Assembly: GCF_002878395.1 (NCBI RefSeq)
Contig: NC_061112.1
Location: 37,080,284 to 37,144,283, forward strand
Origin: Capsicum annuum
Taxonomy: Eukaryota > Streptophyta > Magnoliopsida > Solanales > Solanaceae
DNA length: 64,000 nt
Direction of reading: 5' to 3'
Within the stretch, counting starts at the first letter, position 1. Every line of letters starts with the position of its first letter. Shown piece by piece: positions 1-11,828 of this stretch. The notes under the pieces were generated by a model. It was not told the DNA's origin. It did no database searches and saw only the letters and a list, made by a program, of their open reading frames with translations. The position numbers and the translations under genes are program-made.

Positions 1-26
1 GAATACGTCCATGATTGATAAAACAC

Positions 27-887
27 TTATCTTGTTTGTGATGTCATGGATAAGTATATTTTGAATCTTGCTTCCTTGTCATTGAACTTGAACTTCAGCT
101 CATTCAGTTCCATATCCACTATCACTCTCCCAGTTGCAAGGAATGGTCTACCCAAAATGATTGGTACTTCGAAGTCCACCTCATAGTCCAGGACTACAAA
201 ATCAGTAGGCAAAATAAAGTCAGCCACCTTTACTAATACATCATGTAATATACCCATTGGTCATTTTACAGGCCTATCTGCCATCACCAATCACATGTTC
301 GTCTGGGTAGGATCCCCCAAACTCAGTTTCTTGTACACAGCGAGTGGCATTAGTTTTATACTGGCTCCCAAATCACATATTGCTTTTGTGCAACTCAGGG
401 ACCCAATAGTACACGAGATAGTAAACGCTCCTGGATCTGCCTGTTTTTTCATTAAAGACCTTGTAGAGATAGCGCTACAATGAAAGAGATTGTCCTCCGG
501 CTCATGGCTAACCTTTAATTTCTTAGTCACAAGTTCTTTCATGAACCTCACATATCCTGGCATTTGCTTAAGTGCCTCAACCAAAGGCACATTTATTGTT
601 AATTGCTTTAGCATTACCATAAATTTGCTAAATTTTGCATCATCAACCTTTTTCTTCAACCGCTGAAGAAATGGAGGTGGTGGTTTTGGGATAGTTTTTA
701 GCACTACCTCCTTCTCTTTCTCTTTCTCTTTCTTTTTCTCTTTCTCTTTCTCTTTATCTGGGGCATCATTAAAATTATCCAGCTTCTCAAACTCCATTGG
801 ACCACTTTCTTCCGATTCAACATCAACTACAGGTTTGCACACAAAAGGGCTAGGTAATATCTTACCACTTCTAGTGGTAATAGCCAT
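27..887 (-). pseudogene. pol: Athila-like aspartic protease segment of pol, partial
   Basis: One open stretch (887-291) begins with TTRSGK, then a KEKEKEK-type low-complexity linker encoded by repeated ttctct hexamers on the plus strand (708-756), then the block KFMVMLKQLTINVPLVEALK and the catalytic motif DLGAS near 345. A second open stretch (257-27) continues with [20 protein letters not shown] and the flap-like motif [12 protein letters not shown]. The two are separated by a stop near 270. The protease would cut Gag-Pol. The RT that should follow is beyond position 1. Confidence 0.75.
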
Positions 888-889
888 GA

Positions 890-2447
890 ATGAGCCATCA
901 TTCCATGGATTTTAGAACGTATCACTTGGTAATGTTCTTCTCTTCCTCGGATTAAATGCTGTAGAGAGTTGGCTTATCTGCTGCTCCAACTATTTGATTG
1001 TGGTGGAGTGTGAGTGCACCAACTGATTGATTGATGTCAGATCGTTCTTCATGGTGGTCACACCAGAATCGGTAGCTTCCACTCTCTTCAATAACTTATC
1101 CACCATGTCCTCCATAGACATCTTTTCAGAACTTGTTAAAGCAGTATCACAATTTCCAGGAGGAATATATATCCCACTCCTGTCATTGTTATTTCTCGAA
1201 TTTCCTTGCTCCCTATCTTTATAACCAGGCTTATCATAGTAAGTCCGACCTGGATTCCCTTGGCTATTGCCTTGGAAACCCCCCTGATTATTAACATAGT
1301 TAGCCTCTTTATCTGCATCAGCCTCACTTCTATCCTGAGATCCCACAGCTTTCACCTTTTCAATCTTGACTGATAGCAAGTGCTTGGTTAGTAAGTCCAG
1401 CTCTGTTTTAAGATAACCCATGTCTTGGTCACGCTCCTCTTCTCTTTTGCATTGTTCCATAGTAATACCTACAGAAGCAGTGTGGCTAGCCACCACAGAG
1501 TCTCTGGTATGCCATGCCCGACTCTGGTTGGTCATTCTATCCAGCATCTATGAAACCTCTAGGAATATAAGATCAACAAATGAACCACCATCAGCATTGT
1601 CTATAATTGGTTTTGTAACAGAGTTAAGATCCTTGTACAAAGTCTCCATCAAATATATGTCCTTTATGTTATGGTTCGGACACTGTGTCAGCTTCTTCTT
1701 AAATCTTTCCCAGGTTTCATGCAAGGCTTCAGTCGGGAGCTGCCTAAAGTTGCTGATTTTGTCCCTCAACTGTACCCTCCTAGAAGGCGGAAAGAACCTT
1801 TCTAGAAAATCTCCTTTCAACTACCTTTAGTTAGTTATAGAATCGGGTGTCAGCTCATTTAGACACAATGTTGCCTCCCCAGAAAGAGACAATAGAAACA
1901 ATCTCAATCGGATAGCATTCTAGCCCACTCCTGGGTTATCAAAAGATTTGCATATGGTGACAAAATTCACCAGATGCAAGTTTGGGTCATCCCCAGGAAG
2001 ACCACCAAACAACCCCTTCAGATTTTGGAGTTGAATCATAGAACTCGTAATGTTGAATTTTGCCCTAGATGCCAACGGTGGAGGAATAATTACACCCATT
2101 GCACCTGCTTCATCCATTCCATCATCATCATTGTTGAGATTATACTGGACCAGCTGGTACTTTTGCCTTTCTCGAAACGGACAATTCTTGTTAACATTAC
2201 GCCGTACTAGTGCAGCTATTTATTCTGCACGCCTAGGGTTACCGAGATTCAGCAATTTCTCATCTCCCAAATCTTCCTCCTAAGGATTTGGATGTCGTAC
2301 TTATTTCCCGACATTTTGCATATTCACCTTAGCTCTAGCTAAGGCTTCCAATCTGTTAGCCTCTTGCTGTTTTACAATTCTTTCAATTTATTGTAGTTTT
2401 GGATTAGGTGGTAATAATGATTCTCTGGAACTTCTGGTTCTTGGCAT
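890..2447 (-). pseudogene. gag: Athila-like gag, broken
   Basis: The start codon at 2447-2445 (minus strand) opens with MPRTRSSRESLL, the usual basic N-terminus of this family. Recognisable blocks follow: an acidic start (DEAGAMGV, about 2117), the capsid-like core with LKGLFGGLPGDDPNLHL and then FLERFFPPSRRVQLRDKISNF (about 1815-1750), and a Gln/Asn-rich C-terminal part (about 1300-1150) ending in a heptad-like segment near 1000. Stops interrupt the frame after 2390, near 1920, near 1548 and near 988. Gag would form the virus-like particle core. No intact zinc knuckle was seen, which fits the family. It is not functional in this state. Confidence 0.75.
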
Positions 2448-2554
2448 ACACTATAAAGATCCTGGAAATAACAAAAAACAACAAATAAATGTAAAAATAA
2501 GGAAACTTGAGTAACATTCAATTAGTGCACACAAACTTCAGTTTTCAATCGTAA

Positions 2555-2572
2555 TCCCCAGCAACGGTGCCA
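2555..2572 (-). other. Primer-binding site, tRNA-Asp type
   Basis: On the minus strand this reads TGGCACCGTTGCTGGGGA. It differs at two positions from the 3' end complement of plant tRNA-Asp as used by Athila elements (TGGCGCCGTTGCCGGGGA). Both differences are transitions at C/G sites, as expected from cytosine methylation decay. It sits 108 bases before the gag start. Confidence 0.8.
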
Positions 2573-2577
2573 TTTTT

Positions 2578-4075
2578 TATAATTCTCAAACTACACCTTT
2601 CAATGAGAATATAAATGATCATTGTCAATATAAAATCCAACTAGGTTAAGGTCGAATCCTACAGGGAATATGGTGTGAACATAAGTCATTTATGATTTAA
2701 TCAACTGATAGTTAGATGTTTCCAGAAAAAGGGGGTTTTAGTTAACAAGTAATTTTTAGTCATTTTAGTTTAAATGTTTGTAATCAAGAGTTTATAAAAA
2801 ACTAGAATTATGTTCACTAGAGGTTTTGGTACTTGACAGATGCTACTAGTGGTTCCAGATTCTCACGGTAGGTAGGACAACAAGTTATCTTTAGCGAAGT
2901 TATGCCTAAATTCCTCTTGACCTACTTAAGCATTTAATTACCTAATCCTCTCGGGGCTTAGGAAATTTATATTCACTACCCAGATTTTACCTTAGGTTTA
3001 CCAACCTTGTCACTGAGCTGATTATTAAATGGAAGTTTAGTGTTTTCAAGTCCCTATTGATAATTCACTTCCCACTATATTTGATTTATTTCTTAAGCAA
3101 ATCAAAGTAGGTGTTATCTATTATTTGCAACCAATAGACAATAATTAAAACATCAGAATTATCAAGGAGTCCTACCACCTTTCGAATCTTGAACACTCAA
3201 CACCTTATCAAGACCTACCCCTAGATCCCATAATTCAGGTTAAAGGAATTTAGCTACTCATGAAGTAATAGTCAAAGCAACTAGATGAATTCATGCTTTG
3301 AAAGATGAACTTACCAAAAGATGAATAGAAACTAGAGATTCTCACATTAAATCACCAAAGAAAATCCCAAAATAATGATGATAGTCTCTTTAAAGTAATT
3401 GTTTTCTCAAGCCAAAAGAAAAGGGAGAAAAATATCAAAGTATCGTCTCTCAAAACTCAAGATTCAGAACTCTTAAGAAAACGCTAAACAAGGCTTTCAA
3501 TAGTTCACCCTAATTATGGAAACCAAATAATAAAATTCAGAAATTCCTTGGATTAGGTGACGCCATTTGTGATAGCCTATTAGGAGGCTGGTGACTTATC
3601 ACAAATGTCGCCAGATTCTTTTATGCTTTTGGTAATCACTGGCTAACGTTGATGACAAATAGTGATGTCCTATCAGCTCCTTGATGACCTATCATAAATG
3701 CCATCAAGGCTTTTCCTCAGCTCTCTTGTTCTGCCTTAGGCTGACGGCAATCTTGACAACTTATTAGCTCCTTGATGTCCTATCACAAAATATCATCACA
3801 GCTTTCAACTTAGGCCAATTCTCTATCTACTGCTGACGATAAAGCTGATATCTTATCACAGGGCTGACAACTTATCACAAATGTCGCCAGCCACACTTCG
3901 CCTTTATTTACTTCAGATTTCATCTCATTTGCTTCCATTCTTGTTGGTTCTCTAGCATCTTAGCTTTTACTGCAAAATCAAACATAAAGCAATCAAAAAT
4001 GACAAAAGTTGCTTAAGACTGCACAATTATTCTTAGTTAAAAGCCTCAAATATATTAGCATTAGCGCACACATCA
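2578..4075 (-). repeat. 5' LTR of the Athila-like element
   Basis: The LTR spans about 1.5 kb upstream (minus strand) of the PBS. Its outer end at 4075 reads TGATGTGTGC on the minus strand, a plausible TG start. The inner end lies a few bases before the PBS, where the expected CA has decayed into an A-rich run. Near 2650 is the phrase gtcgaatcctacagggaa, common in this kind of LTR. The stretch 3540-3900 has repeated short inverted motifs (see findings). The partner LTR is outside the window, so the left boundary is approximate. Confidence 0.65.
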
Positions 4076-4515
4076 CTTATGGATATTACTATTGACTTTG
4101 CCTATAGGCATGGTTATTGGCATGACCTAATAAATAGCGTATTATTATGGTTTATAGGTATGGATTCCTATATGACTTGTGGTTGTGATTTTTGCTTCAG
4201 CATATTAGAATACATAAAAGGAATAACCTATGTTATAATTTATTGGTATAGTTCATTGGGTCAGTTTATTAATATGACTTGTTGATATGGTTCATTGTTA
4301 CGATTTTAAAATATGAGTTTTGGTTTAAGTGCAACAGCCGATGATGATATTGAAAATATGAGTTTTGGTTCAAGTTTGGTAAATAGTGATACTGATAATG
4401 ATACTATTGAGTTCTGGTTCATGTTTTTCATGACCCAATTTATGAGTCATGATGACACCTACTTTATCCCACTAATAGATAAGCCAAACCATAACTCAGA
4501 TCTAAATACAATGGG
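4076..4515. other. Unassigned sequence between Athila LTR and chromovirus A
   Basis: This is A+T-rich sequence with no recognised coding region. Two short open stretches on the plus strand look like chance. It is the left flank of the site where chromovirus A inserted and should be continuous with 14025 onward in the ancestral sequence. Confidence 0.5.
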
Positions 4516-4520
4516 TTAAC
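4516..4520. repeat. Target site duplication TTAAC, left copy
   Basis: The five bases ttaac stand immediately left of the 5' LTR of chromovirus A and recur immediately right of the 3' LTR at 14020-14024. Confidence 0.9.
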
Positions 4521-6757
4521 TAAAATACCTTAGATTTTGGACCCTTGAAAATTCCTTGAGCTTTGACCTCACTATCCTAGTTACAATTAGACCTTATAAG
4601 CCGTAGGGTATCCTGACGAGTCATTAGGACGTGTCATAACAAAACTAATAAATTTGTAGCTAGATTCTGCACTCTAAGCATGAGTGTATTATTAAGAGCC
4701 ATAAGGATATGTTATGAGTCACTAGGTGTAATCTTAGGGTGTCAAATTTAAATCCCAGTATGGGTTTTGTGTTGACTACGACTGAAACCACGAGTTGTAG
4801 GGTTCCATTACAATTCTTGTGGATGAGTCATAAAGTCAATAGTGTAGGGTTCCTTGGTGGTACTTCCTTAGTTACGATTAGTGGGGAGGGGTCGTAAGGA
4901 GTGGTTAGGAGTCATAGGATTGACCCGTAGTCAAAGGCGGCACTTTTTTAGCTTTTAAGTTGAGGGACTTCTTGACATTTCACCTCTTATCCAAATAGAA
5001 ACTAAGGGATTTCTTGACATTTCACCTCTTATCCAAATAGAAACTAACATCTTATAACCCCTTAAGGGTATTATTAGACCACATAAACTCATCAAAGTAA
5101 CATCTTAACACTCTCAAATTCTACAAGGTTAAGAACACGTAGGGTTTTCAAATGGTTGATTAATTATGGATTTCAAGGGTGATTGCACTCCGTGCATCTT
5201 ATTATTATAGGCATATGACTCTTCCTTCATTATTAATTTTGTAAAAGCATATATAATAAAGTGCTGCTCGTATAGAATTATTTTGATTTTGACAACAAGG
5301 GTTTTGGGTTTTGATTCTTATTGTTGAACAATGTCTTCTCATGATTTAATTGTGATTATCCATGCTTTAAATATGGTTTTAATCTTATGGGTTCATGGGT
5401 ATAGTAAATGAACTAGAGAATTGTGATATTCCCAAACTTGTGACTATTAAAGTGGTTATGACCCAAACCCATAGAGTGAAATAGGTTTTGAGTTGTGAAA
5501 AAAGATGGAAATTTGTAAATTGAACTTGTCTTGAACTATTGATTGATATGAAGGGCTAGTTGAAACATAATGGCATGATTTAATAAACAAAGTAAGTCAG
5601 TGCCCCCCACTGTGTATTAATGAACAAAGGGAGTTATTTTCTCTAAGTTAATAATGATGTTGTTACCTTGCAAGTGTAGTTTGTATGACGATACCAACAA
5701 TGTATGCCTTAATGTGGAATTTGATTACATAAATGAGAATATGTGATACCTATTTTAATTGGGCTCTAATAAGGGTTGTGTAACTGAGTCGTGAAAATGA
5801 AGGTCCGAGTGACCGATATTGAAAACCGCATTTGCCGATATGGGGGTCAAAATGACCAGGGAGGTTTGAGTCCTCCTTATATCTTTTTCATGATTAGGGA
5901 GGTTCGAGTCACCATAAATCATTATATGATTGGGTGCTTAATTCACCTTAGTATATGTTGGAAGATTTGAGTCCCTCGTGTCTATATATATGAGATTATT
6001 CTCCAGTTCATACGCTACATGCATCGGGGCTCGACTAGGGGTGAGATTTGGGGACCATATAGCGCATGGGTAATATTATATAAAGGTTTATCAATACAAT
6101 CTGAGTTAAGGTTTAAATTTCATACTAAATCTTATTCCCTATCCCGACATAAAATATTTATATTTATATATTTTTATATGATTATTGTGCATTGTTTTAT
6201 TTGGTTTGAATTGATGACATTATTTTATCTTCATCCTTGAGTTATATGCTAGTGTTAACCCTGATAACTATTTTCGAACGTTGTATCCCCATGCGATGCA
6301 GTTGGTCATACTTCTACTTCTCCTGCTTAGTGACTTAGATTCGGGATTAGCTAGCAAGTTAGATTGAACTGGTGATCTTCAATACTTTGGAAGGCCCTAT
6401 TTCATGATTATGGTTTCCTTTATATTTTGACTATTTCTTTGGATTTAGTTTTTGGCTATAGTCAGGGGCATGTCCCAACACTTTATTGATACTCAGTTTG
6501 TGATCATTATTTAGAAAGCTTTGTTTGGAGTATTATGATTATTGGGCGGTGTTGGTTAGTCATTAGGTCGGTCGTCTTTGTTATGGACATGCATTTAAAA
6601 TTGTCTTAAGATATTATATGCTATCTTGTTATATGGTAAGAATTCATTCGACTTTGGGGTGTGTTGTGTTTGGGCTAGTTAGGTGTAGGGAGTGATCTCT
6701 AGTCCACATGGGACTTGAGATACCTAACATGGCTAGGAACTAGTTTGGGTTATGTTA
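4521..6757 (+). repeat. 5' LTR of chromovirus A
   Basis: It aligns along its whole length with 11829-14019, for example gattttgg..ccc near the start and cctaacatggctagg against cccaacacggctagg near the end. The expected TG start has decayed to TA. It contains repeated gagtcgta/gagtcata-type motifs in its first 400 bases. Length is 2237 bp against 2191 bp for the partner. Confidence 0.9.
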
Positions 6758-6760
6758 GAT

Positions 6761-6772
6761 TGGTATCAGGTC
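6761..6772 (+). other. Primer-binding site, tRNA-Met type
   Basis: TGGTATCAGGTC, three bases after the 5' LTR end, is close to the initiator tRNA-Met complement TGGTATCAGAGC. It is the standard primer site of chromoviruses. Confidence 0.85.
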
Positions 6773-6962
6773 CTAGGTTTGGTGTCATTGGTGTCCATCA
6801 AAGTAGTGTCGAGTAGAGTCTTTTTTATGGGTGTTTTGCATGCCATACTTATAAGAGAGAGGCTATAAGGCATCTATGAATGTTTCCATTTTTGCTTTAT
6901 TTCAAGCTATAGAGTTTGAGGTCTTGAGTGTCTCGAATTCCCATGTATTCACTTTTTATATC

Positions 6963-8125
6963 ATGCTTCCCAGATGATGCTAATGGGGCACGCCCTTCTT
7001 ATTTGGTTCATAACTAGTCTAGGTGTCCAATTGCTGATTGCTCTTCTAGAGTTCCACCACTCCCCTCTAGTCCTTGTCAAGCTCCTCAGGCTGATGTGTC
7101 GAATGTAAAATTTTGTCAATCAATTCATATGTTGGCTTAATTTATTGTTCCTCAATTTAAGTTTGTAGCTTTTATTGCTCCATCTTCTGAGGCCACTTGG
7201 GTTGGCCAGTTTATGAGGTTGATTCCTCCTATGTTCACTGGTTCTAAAGTTGAGGCAGATCCTCAAAACTTTATCGATGAGATGGAAAAGATCTTTCATG
7301 TGATGAATGCTTCTAATGTGGAGGGTGTTGAATTCGGTTCCTATCAATTGAAGGATGTAACATACTAATGGTGTGAGGAATGGGAACAGTCTAGGGGAGA
7401 TGATGTCGAATTTGTACTATGGGACGACTTGTCTGGTACTTTTCTTAACTGCTTCTTTCCTCAAGACTTGAGGGTGGTAAAAGTGGAAGACTATATTAAT
7501 CTGAAGTAAGGCAGAATGGTGGTCCAGGATTATGATGTGAAATTCCATCATTTGTCTAGATATGCTCCCGAATTAGTGTCTTGCATAAGGACTAGAATGA
7601 GGAAATTTGCTTTGCGTTGTCCTATTATTTGATTCTAAAGAGTAAGGTTTCCTTGTTGAACAAAAATATAGAAATCTCCAAATTGGTTGTGTATATGCCA
7701 CGGGTTGAGGAAAAGAACAGGAAGCAAGCGGAGATAGGGGAAAGATAGAATAAGAAGTTTAGGTTTTCTAATCAAAGTAGAGGTTAATAGTAAAGTGGTA
7801 GAGATAGTGAAAGGTGGTCTAAGAAGAAGTGGGGTAGTTCTAGTTACTACTCTACGGCTAGTGCTTCTTATCCAAATTCTTCGGGTGATCATTATTCTCA
7901 ACATGATATTGGGTTTAGGGAACAAGGTGATATTTGGTTTAGGGAACAAGGTGCCTAATCTTAGGCTGGTGGGGTTCAGTCCATTCTATCATATCCTCCT
8001 TGTATATTATACAGATAGGTGCACCCTGGGTTTTATGAAGAAGGAAGGAACAGGTGTTTTAAATTTGGTCGGATTAGTCACTTGCAGTGGAATTGTCCTA
8101 CTAACGTTTCTTCAGGGTAAATAAG
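6963..8125 (+). pseudogene. gag: Chromovirus A gag, broken
   Basis: A start at 6963 opens with MLPR, near the family's MPPR. The stretch from about 7195 carries the retrotransposon gag core: MFTGSKVEADPQNFIDEMEK, a Tyr-Gln-Leu-Lys segment, then KVEDYINLK and YDVKFHHLSRYAPE. Stops occur at about 7366 and 7507, with more around 7630. Near 8050 is a zinc-knuckle remnant CFKFGRISHLQWNCP in which the second Cys is Phe. Gag would package the RNA, but the breaks and the lost zinc ligand make it inactive. Confidence 0.8.
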
Positions 8126-8126
8126 A

Positions 8127-8740
8127 TTCCTATTGCCACTTCATCAGCTCCTGCACCAAAGCATGCCATTTCGCTTTTAGTACCGGCATTGGTCAGAATC
8201 ACTTATATGTTGTTACTACCTTACAGGACTCTGAGGTATCTTTCGATGTCATTTTGGGCATGCTATAATTCTTTTCTTATGATGTGTATTTCTTGCTTGA
8301 TCTGGGGTCTACTTTTTCTTATGTGATCCATATATGGCTGTGAATTTTATTTTTGGTCTCGAGTGTATCCCTAATAACTTTTCTGTTTCTACCCAGTGGG
8401 TGACTTTATGGTTACTAGAAAAGTCTATAGGGGTTGTGTGGTATCTATTGGTGGCAGAGAAACTCTGGTAGATCTGATAGAGCTAGATATGGTTAATTTT
8501 GATGTCATATTAGGATGGACTGGATGCACTCATGCTATGCCTCTTTAGATTGTCAGACTTGTAAGGTCATGTTTAAATTCCCTAATAAGATAGTCATTGA
8601 GTGGGAAGGGGGTTCTATAGTTCCTCAGGAAAGGTCCATATCATATCTTAGAGCCCAAAAATTAATTTCCAAGGGGTGTCTTTACTATTTGGTCTGGGTT
8701 AAAGATTCTAGCTCGGAGAGTCCTTTCTTTTATTTTTTCC
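8127..8740 (+). pseudogene. pol: Chromovirus A aspartic protease, broken
   Basis: The catalytic segment DLGSTFSYV is encoded around 8299-8325 (family form DPGSTLSYV). Further on are VDLIELDMVNFDVILG (about 8467-8514) and then a segment rich in S/A before the RT linker. The expected MDWLH after VILG is shifted into another frame at about 8514. It is inactive because of stops and frameshifts. Confidence 0.75.
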
Positions 8741-8741
8741 C

Positions 8742-9670
8742 ATGGTAAATGAATTTCCTGAGGTCTTTCCTAATGATCTTCTTAGTGTCCCTCTTGATAG
8801 GGAAATTGGCTTTAGGATTGACCTTTTTCTGAATACTCTTTCTATCTATATCCCTTCTTATAGAATGGCTCCGATAGAGTTGAAGGAGCTTAAGGAACAC
8901 TTGAAAGACCTCATTGACAAGGGTTTTATCCATCCTAGTGTGTCTCTATGGGGTGCTTCTATTTTTCTTTTGTACATAAGAAGGATGGTTCCCTTCGGAT
9001 GTGCACCGATTACAGTCAGTTGAATAAGGTTATGGCGAAGAATAAGTACCCTCTTTCTTTTATTGATGATTTGTTTGATCAACTTTAGGGTGCTAGATGT
9101 TTCTCTAAGATTAATCTTCGGACGGGTTATCACAAGCTATATATTGGGGAAGTAGATATCCCTATGACTGTCTTCCAAACCCAGTACGGTCACTATGAGT
9201 TCCTAGTCATGTATTTTGGTCTGACTAATGCCCTAGCGGTATTTATGGATCTCATGAATCAAGTGTTCTGTAAGTTTTAGGATTTGTTCATTATTGTGTT
9301 TATAGAAGATATTATTATGTATTTCAAGAGCAATGAGGATCATATCGATCACCTCTGTATTGTGTTGCAAATCTTGAAAGATCAGCATTTGTATGTTAAG
9401 TTTTTGAAGAGCAAATTCCAGTTGAAAGTGGTCACTTTTTTGGGTCATGTCATTTCTAGTGAAGGGATCATGGTGGATCTACAGAAAGTTGCAGTGGTTA
9501 AAAAGTGGCCTATGACCACGACTCCAACTGATATTCGAAGTTTCTTATTTTTAGCCAGTTACTATAGGATATTTATGAAGAGTTTCTCATCTGTAGCTAC
9601 CCCGCTGACTAAGTTTACCCAAAAGAAGGTGAAGTTCTTGTGGTTGGATACTTGTGAGGGTAGCTTTTAA
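8742..9670 (+). pseudogene. pol: Chromovirus A reverse transcriptase, broken
   Basis: It opens with [19 protein letters not shown], then [20 protein letters not shown] and the [13 protein letters not shown] block. A frameshift follows near 8960. The catalytic box, normally YVDD or FIDD, reads FIEDIIMY at 9299-9322, so one catalytic Asp is Glu. The connection domain continues with KSKFQLKVVTFLGHVISSEG and WPMTTTPTDIRSFLFLASYY to 9670, where a stop follows. It would copy the element RNA into DNA but is inactive here. Confidence 0.85.
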
Positions 9671-10242
9671 AAACTGAAATATAAGTTGACTTTCACTCCA
9701 ATTTTGACTCTACCTGAAGGCAGTGATAGATTTGTGGTTTATTGCGATGCGTCCCATGTGGGACTTTTTTATGTGTTGATATAGCATGGTAGGGTGGTGG
9801 CCTATGCTTTTTAGCAGTTTAAAGTTCATGAGAAGAATCATCTAACTCATGACTAGAAGTTGTTGGCTTTGGTGTTCGCACTAAAGATTTGGCATCACTA
9901 CTTATATGGAGTCTTGTAGATATCTTTTCCGATCATAATAGCCAACAATATGTGTTCACCTAGAAGGTGTTGAATCTTATGTAGAGAATGTGGGTTGAGT
10001 CATTGAAAAACTATGACATGAGTCTCCACTACCACTCAAGTAAAGCTAATTTGGTTGTTGATGCTCTTAGCAGGTTATCTATGGGGAGTCTAGATCATGT
10101 GGATGAAGATAAGTGGGAGTTGATGAAATATATTCACCGTTTGGACAACCTTGGAGTTCGTCTATTGGACTCTAAGGATAAGGGTGTGTTCATGCAAAAA
10201 GTGGCGCGGTCATCCGTTATTGCCAAAATAAAGGAGAACTAG
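9671..10242 (+). pseudogene. pol: Chromovirus A RNase H, broken
   Basis: The motif FVVYCDAS (about 9734) supplies the first catalytic Asp. Stops occur near 9784, 9813 and 9856. The C-terminal part is open: MWVESLKNYDMSLHYHSSKA and VVDALSRLSMGSLDHV (from 9988), which holds the last Asp of the DALSR motif. It would degrade the RNA of the RNA/DNA hybrid. Confidence 0.8.
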
Positions 10243-10259
10243 GTACTGTATCCTGTCGT

Positions 10260-11420
10260 AATAAAGATTAAAGAAGATATAGGACAACAAAAGGTTGTAT
10301 CTTTTGAGATTGGTGCTGATGGTATCTTGAAATACCAAGAAAGACTATGTGTAACTGATGTAGATTGGTTGAGAGAGAGGATCTTGGATGAGGCTCATGA
10401 GTCGCGTTATGCCATTCATCCCGATTCAATGAAGATGTGTCATTATCTTAAGACATTTATTGGTGGAACAATTTAAAGCGAGATATGGCCAGTTTTGAGG
10501 CAAATACAAGGTATGTCAACAAGTAAAGGTTGAGCACTTGCAGCCCAGAGGGTTGTATCAAGAAATTGAGTTACTTGTATGGAATTGGGAATGGTTAATA
10601 TGGATTTCGTTATCAGCCTTCCTAGGTCTTGGAATTAGTCTTGTTTAATTTGGGCTATCGTGGTTAAGATGACTAAGTCAGCTCACTTCTTGCCAGTGAG
10701 GACTAATTTTTTGACAGAAGACTATGCAAAGTTCCTCTAAGAGGTTATGAATTTGCATGGGGAACCTATTTTTATCATGTCATATCTTGGCACTTAGTTC
10801 CCATTATAGTTTTGGCATTCATTTCATAGAGTTTTGGGATAAAAGGTGATCCATAGTACTATTTTCACCCACAGTCAGATGAGCAAGTGGAAAGAACTAT
10901 TCATACATTGGAAGATATGTTTATTTCTTGCATGATTAACTATGGTGGTAGTTGGGTTGATCATTTTCCTCTTATAGAGTTTGTGTATAACAATAGCTAC
11001 CACTCTAGTATTGGGATGGCTCCGTTTGAGCCATTGTATGGTAACAGGTATAGGTCTCCCATTGGGTGGTTAGAAGTTGGTGAGGCTGAGATGTTTGGCC
11101 CAAACTTGGTTCACCAAGCAATGGAGAAGGTAAAGGTGATTCTAGATAGAATTAGAGTTTCCCAAATTCACCAAAATGTCCTATGCAGATATAAGGCATA
11201 GGGAATTAGAGTTCGGGTTGACGAATAGGTGTTCTTGAAAGTGTCTCCCATAGACAGAGTAACGCGGTTTTGGAAGAACAAAAGCTCAGTCCTTGGTATG
11301 TCGACCTGTACTTGGTCTTGAAGAGAGTTGTTAGTGTTGCATATGAATTGGAGTCTCCTTCTGTTTTGCGCTCCATTCATCCGGTGCTTCATAATTTGAT
11401 GCTAACAAAGTGCGTGGGTG
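10260..11420 (+). pseudogene. pol: Chromovirus A integrase, broken
   Basis: The N-terminal zinc-binding part begins at about 10380 (ILDEAHESRYAIHPDSMKM) and breaks at a stop near 10476. In the catalytic core, the first Asp of VVDRLTKSAHF is replaced: the sequence at about 10660-10690 reads VVKMTKSAHF with Lys at 10666-10668. The C-terminal part of the core is open from 10887 (YNNSYHSSIGMAPFEPLYG, then SPIGWLEVGEAE). Loss of a catalytic Asp and several stops make it inactive. Confidence 0.8.
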
Positions 11421-11424
11421 ATCT

Positions 11425-11685
11425 TTGATAGTAGTTCCTTTGGAGGAGGTGGGTATTTTGGATTCCTTATCATATGAGGAAGTCTCAGCTGAAATTTTAG
11501 ATTGGCAAATTCATCGGTTGTGGATGAAAGATGTAGCTTCGGTAAAGGTTCTTTGGAGAAACCACATGGTTGAAGAGGCTACTTGGGAAGCTAAAGAGGA
11601 CATAAAGTTCAAGTATCCTTTCTTGTTTTTTCTCTGGATAATCGTGCTTAACGTATGTGTATTCCTTAACATCTTTGTTTTCTGA
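11425..11685 (+). pseudogene. pol: Chromovirus A chromodomain at integrase C-terminus
   Basis: An open stretch encodes LEEVGILDSLSYEEVSAEIL, then WQIHRLW, VKVLWRNHMVEEATWEAKED and a final KYPFLF. The V-x-V-x-W and E-x-x-T-W-E pattern is the chromodomain signature of chromoviruses, thought to direct integration toward heterochromatin. This is the least damaged domain of the element. Confidence 0.85.
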
Positions 11686-11815
11686 CTTTGTTAAAGGAAA
11701 GAGTGATTTCCTTCATATATTTGTTTTCTAACTTTGTTAAAGGTAAGAGTAGAGGTATATGGAGTCAAATTGTGCTAACAATTGGCTTGAACCATCATTC
11801 AAGGATGAGTGATCC

Positions 11816-11828
11816 AAGTGGGGAGAAT
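11816..11828 (+). other. Polypurine tract of chromovirus A
   Basis: The purine-rich stretch aagtggggagaat directly precedes the TG of the 3' LTR. It would prime plus-strand DNA synthesis. Upstream is the family phrase cattcaaggatgagtgatcc. Confidence 0.85.

Larger units (their letters stand above)
1..4075 (-). mobile_element. Athila-like Ty3/gypsy retrotransposon, 5' part, runs off left edge
   Basis: Read on the minus strand the order is LTR (4075 to about 2578), PBS (2572-2555), gag (from 2447) and aspartic protease (to about 27), with the rest of pol outside the window. The Gag-protease linker contains the phrase TTRSGK, followed by a Lys/Glu-rich run, the protease core DLGAS, and a later [12 protein letters not shown] motif. 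I associate that combination with Athila-lineage elements. The PBS type supports the same call. Several in-frame stops (for example near 1548, 988 and 915) show that it is a decayed copy. The 3' LTR and target duplication cannot be seen. Confidence 0.85.

Noticed and set aside
708..756. ttctct hexamer run as a possible regulatory pyrimidine tract
   Set aside because: It is the complement of a coding Lys/Glu repeat in the Athila-like Gag-protease linker, so no separate element is needed.
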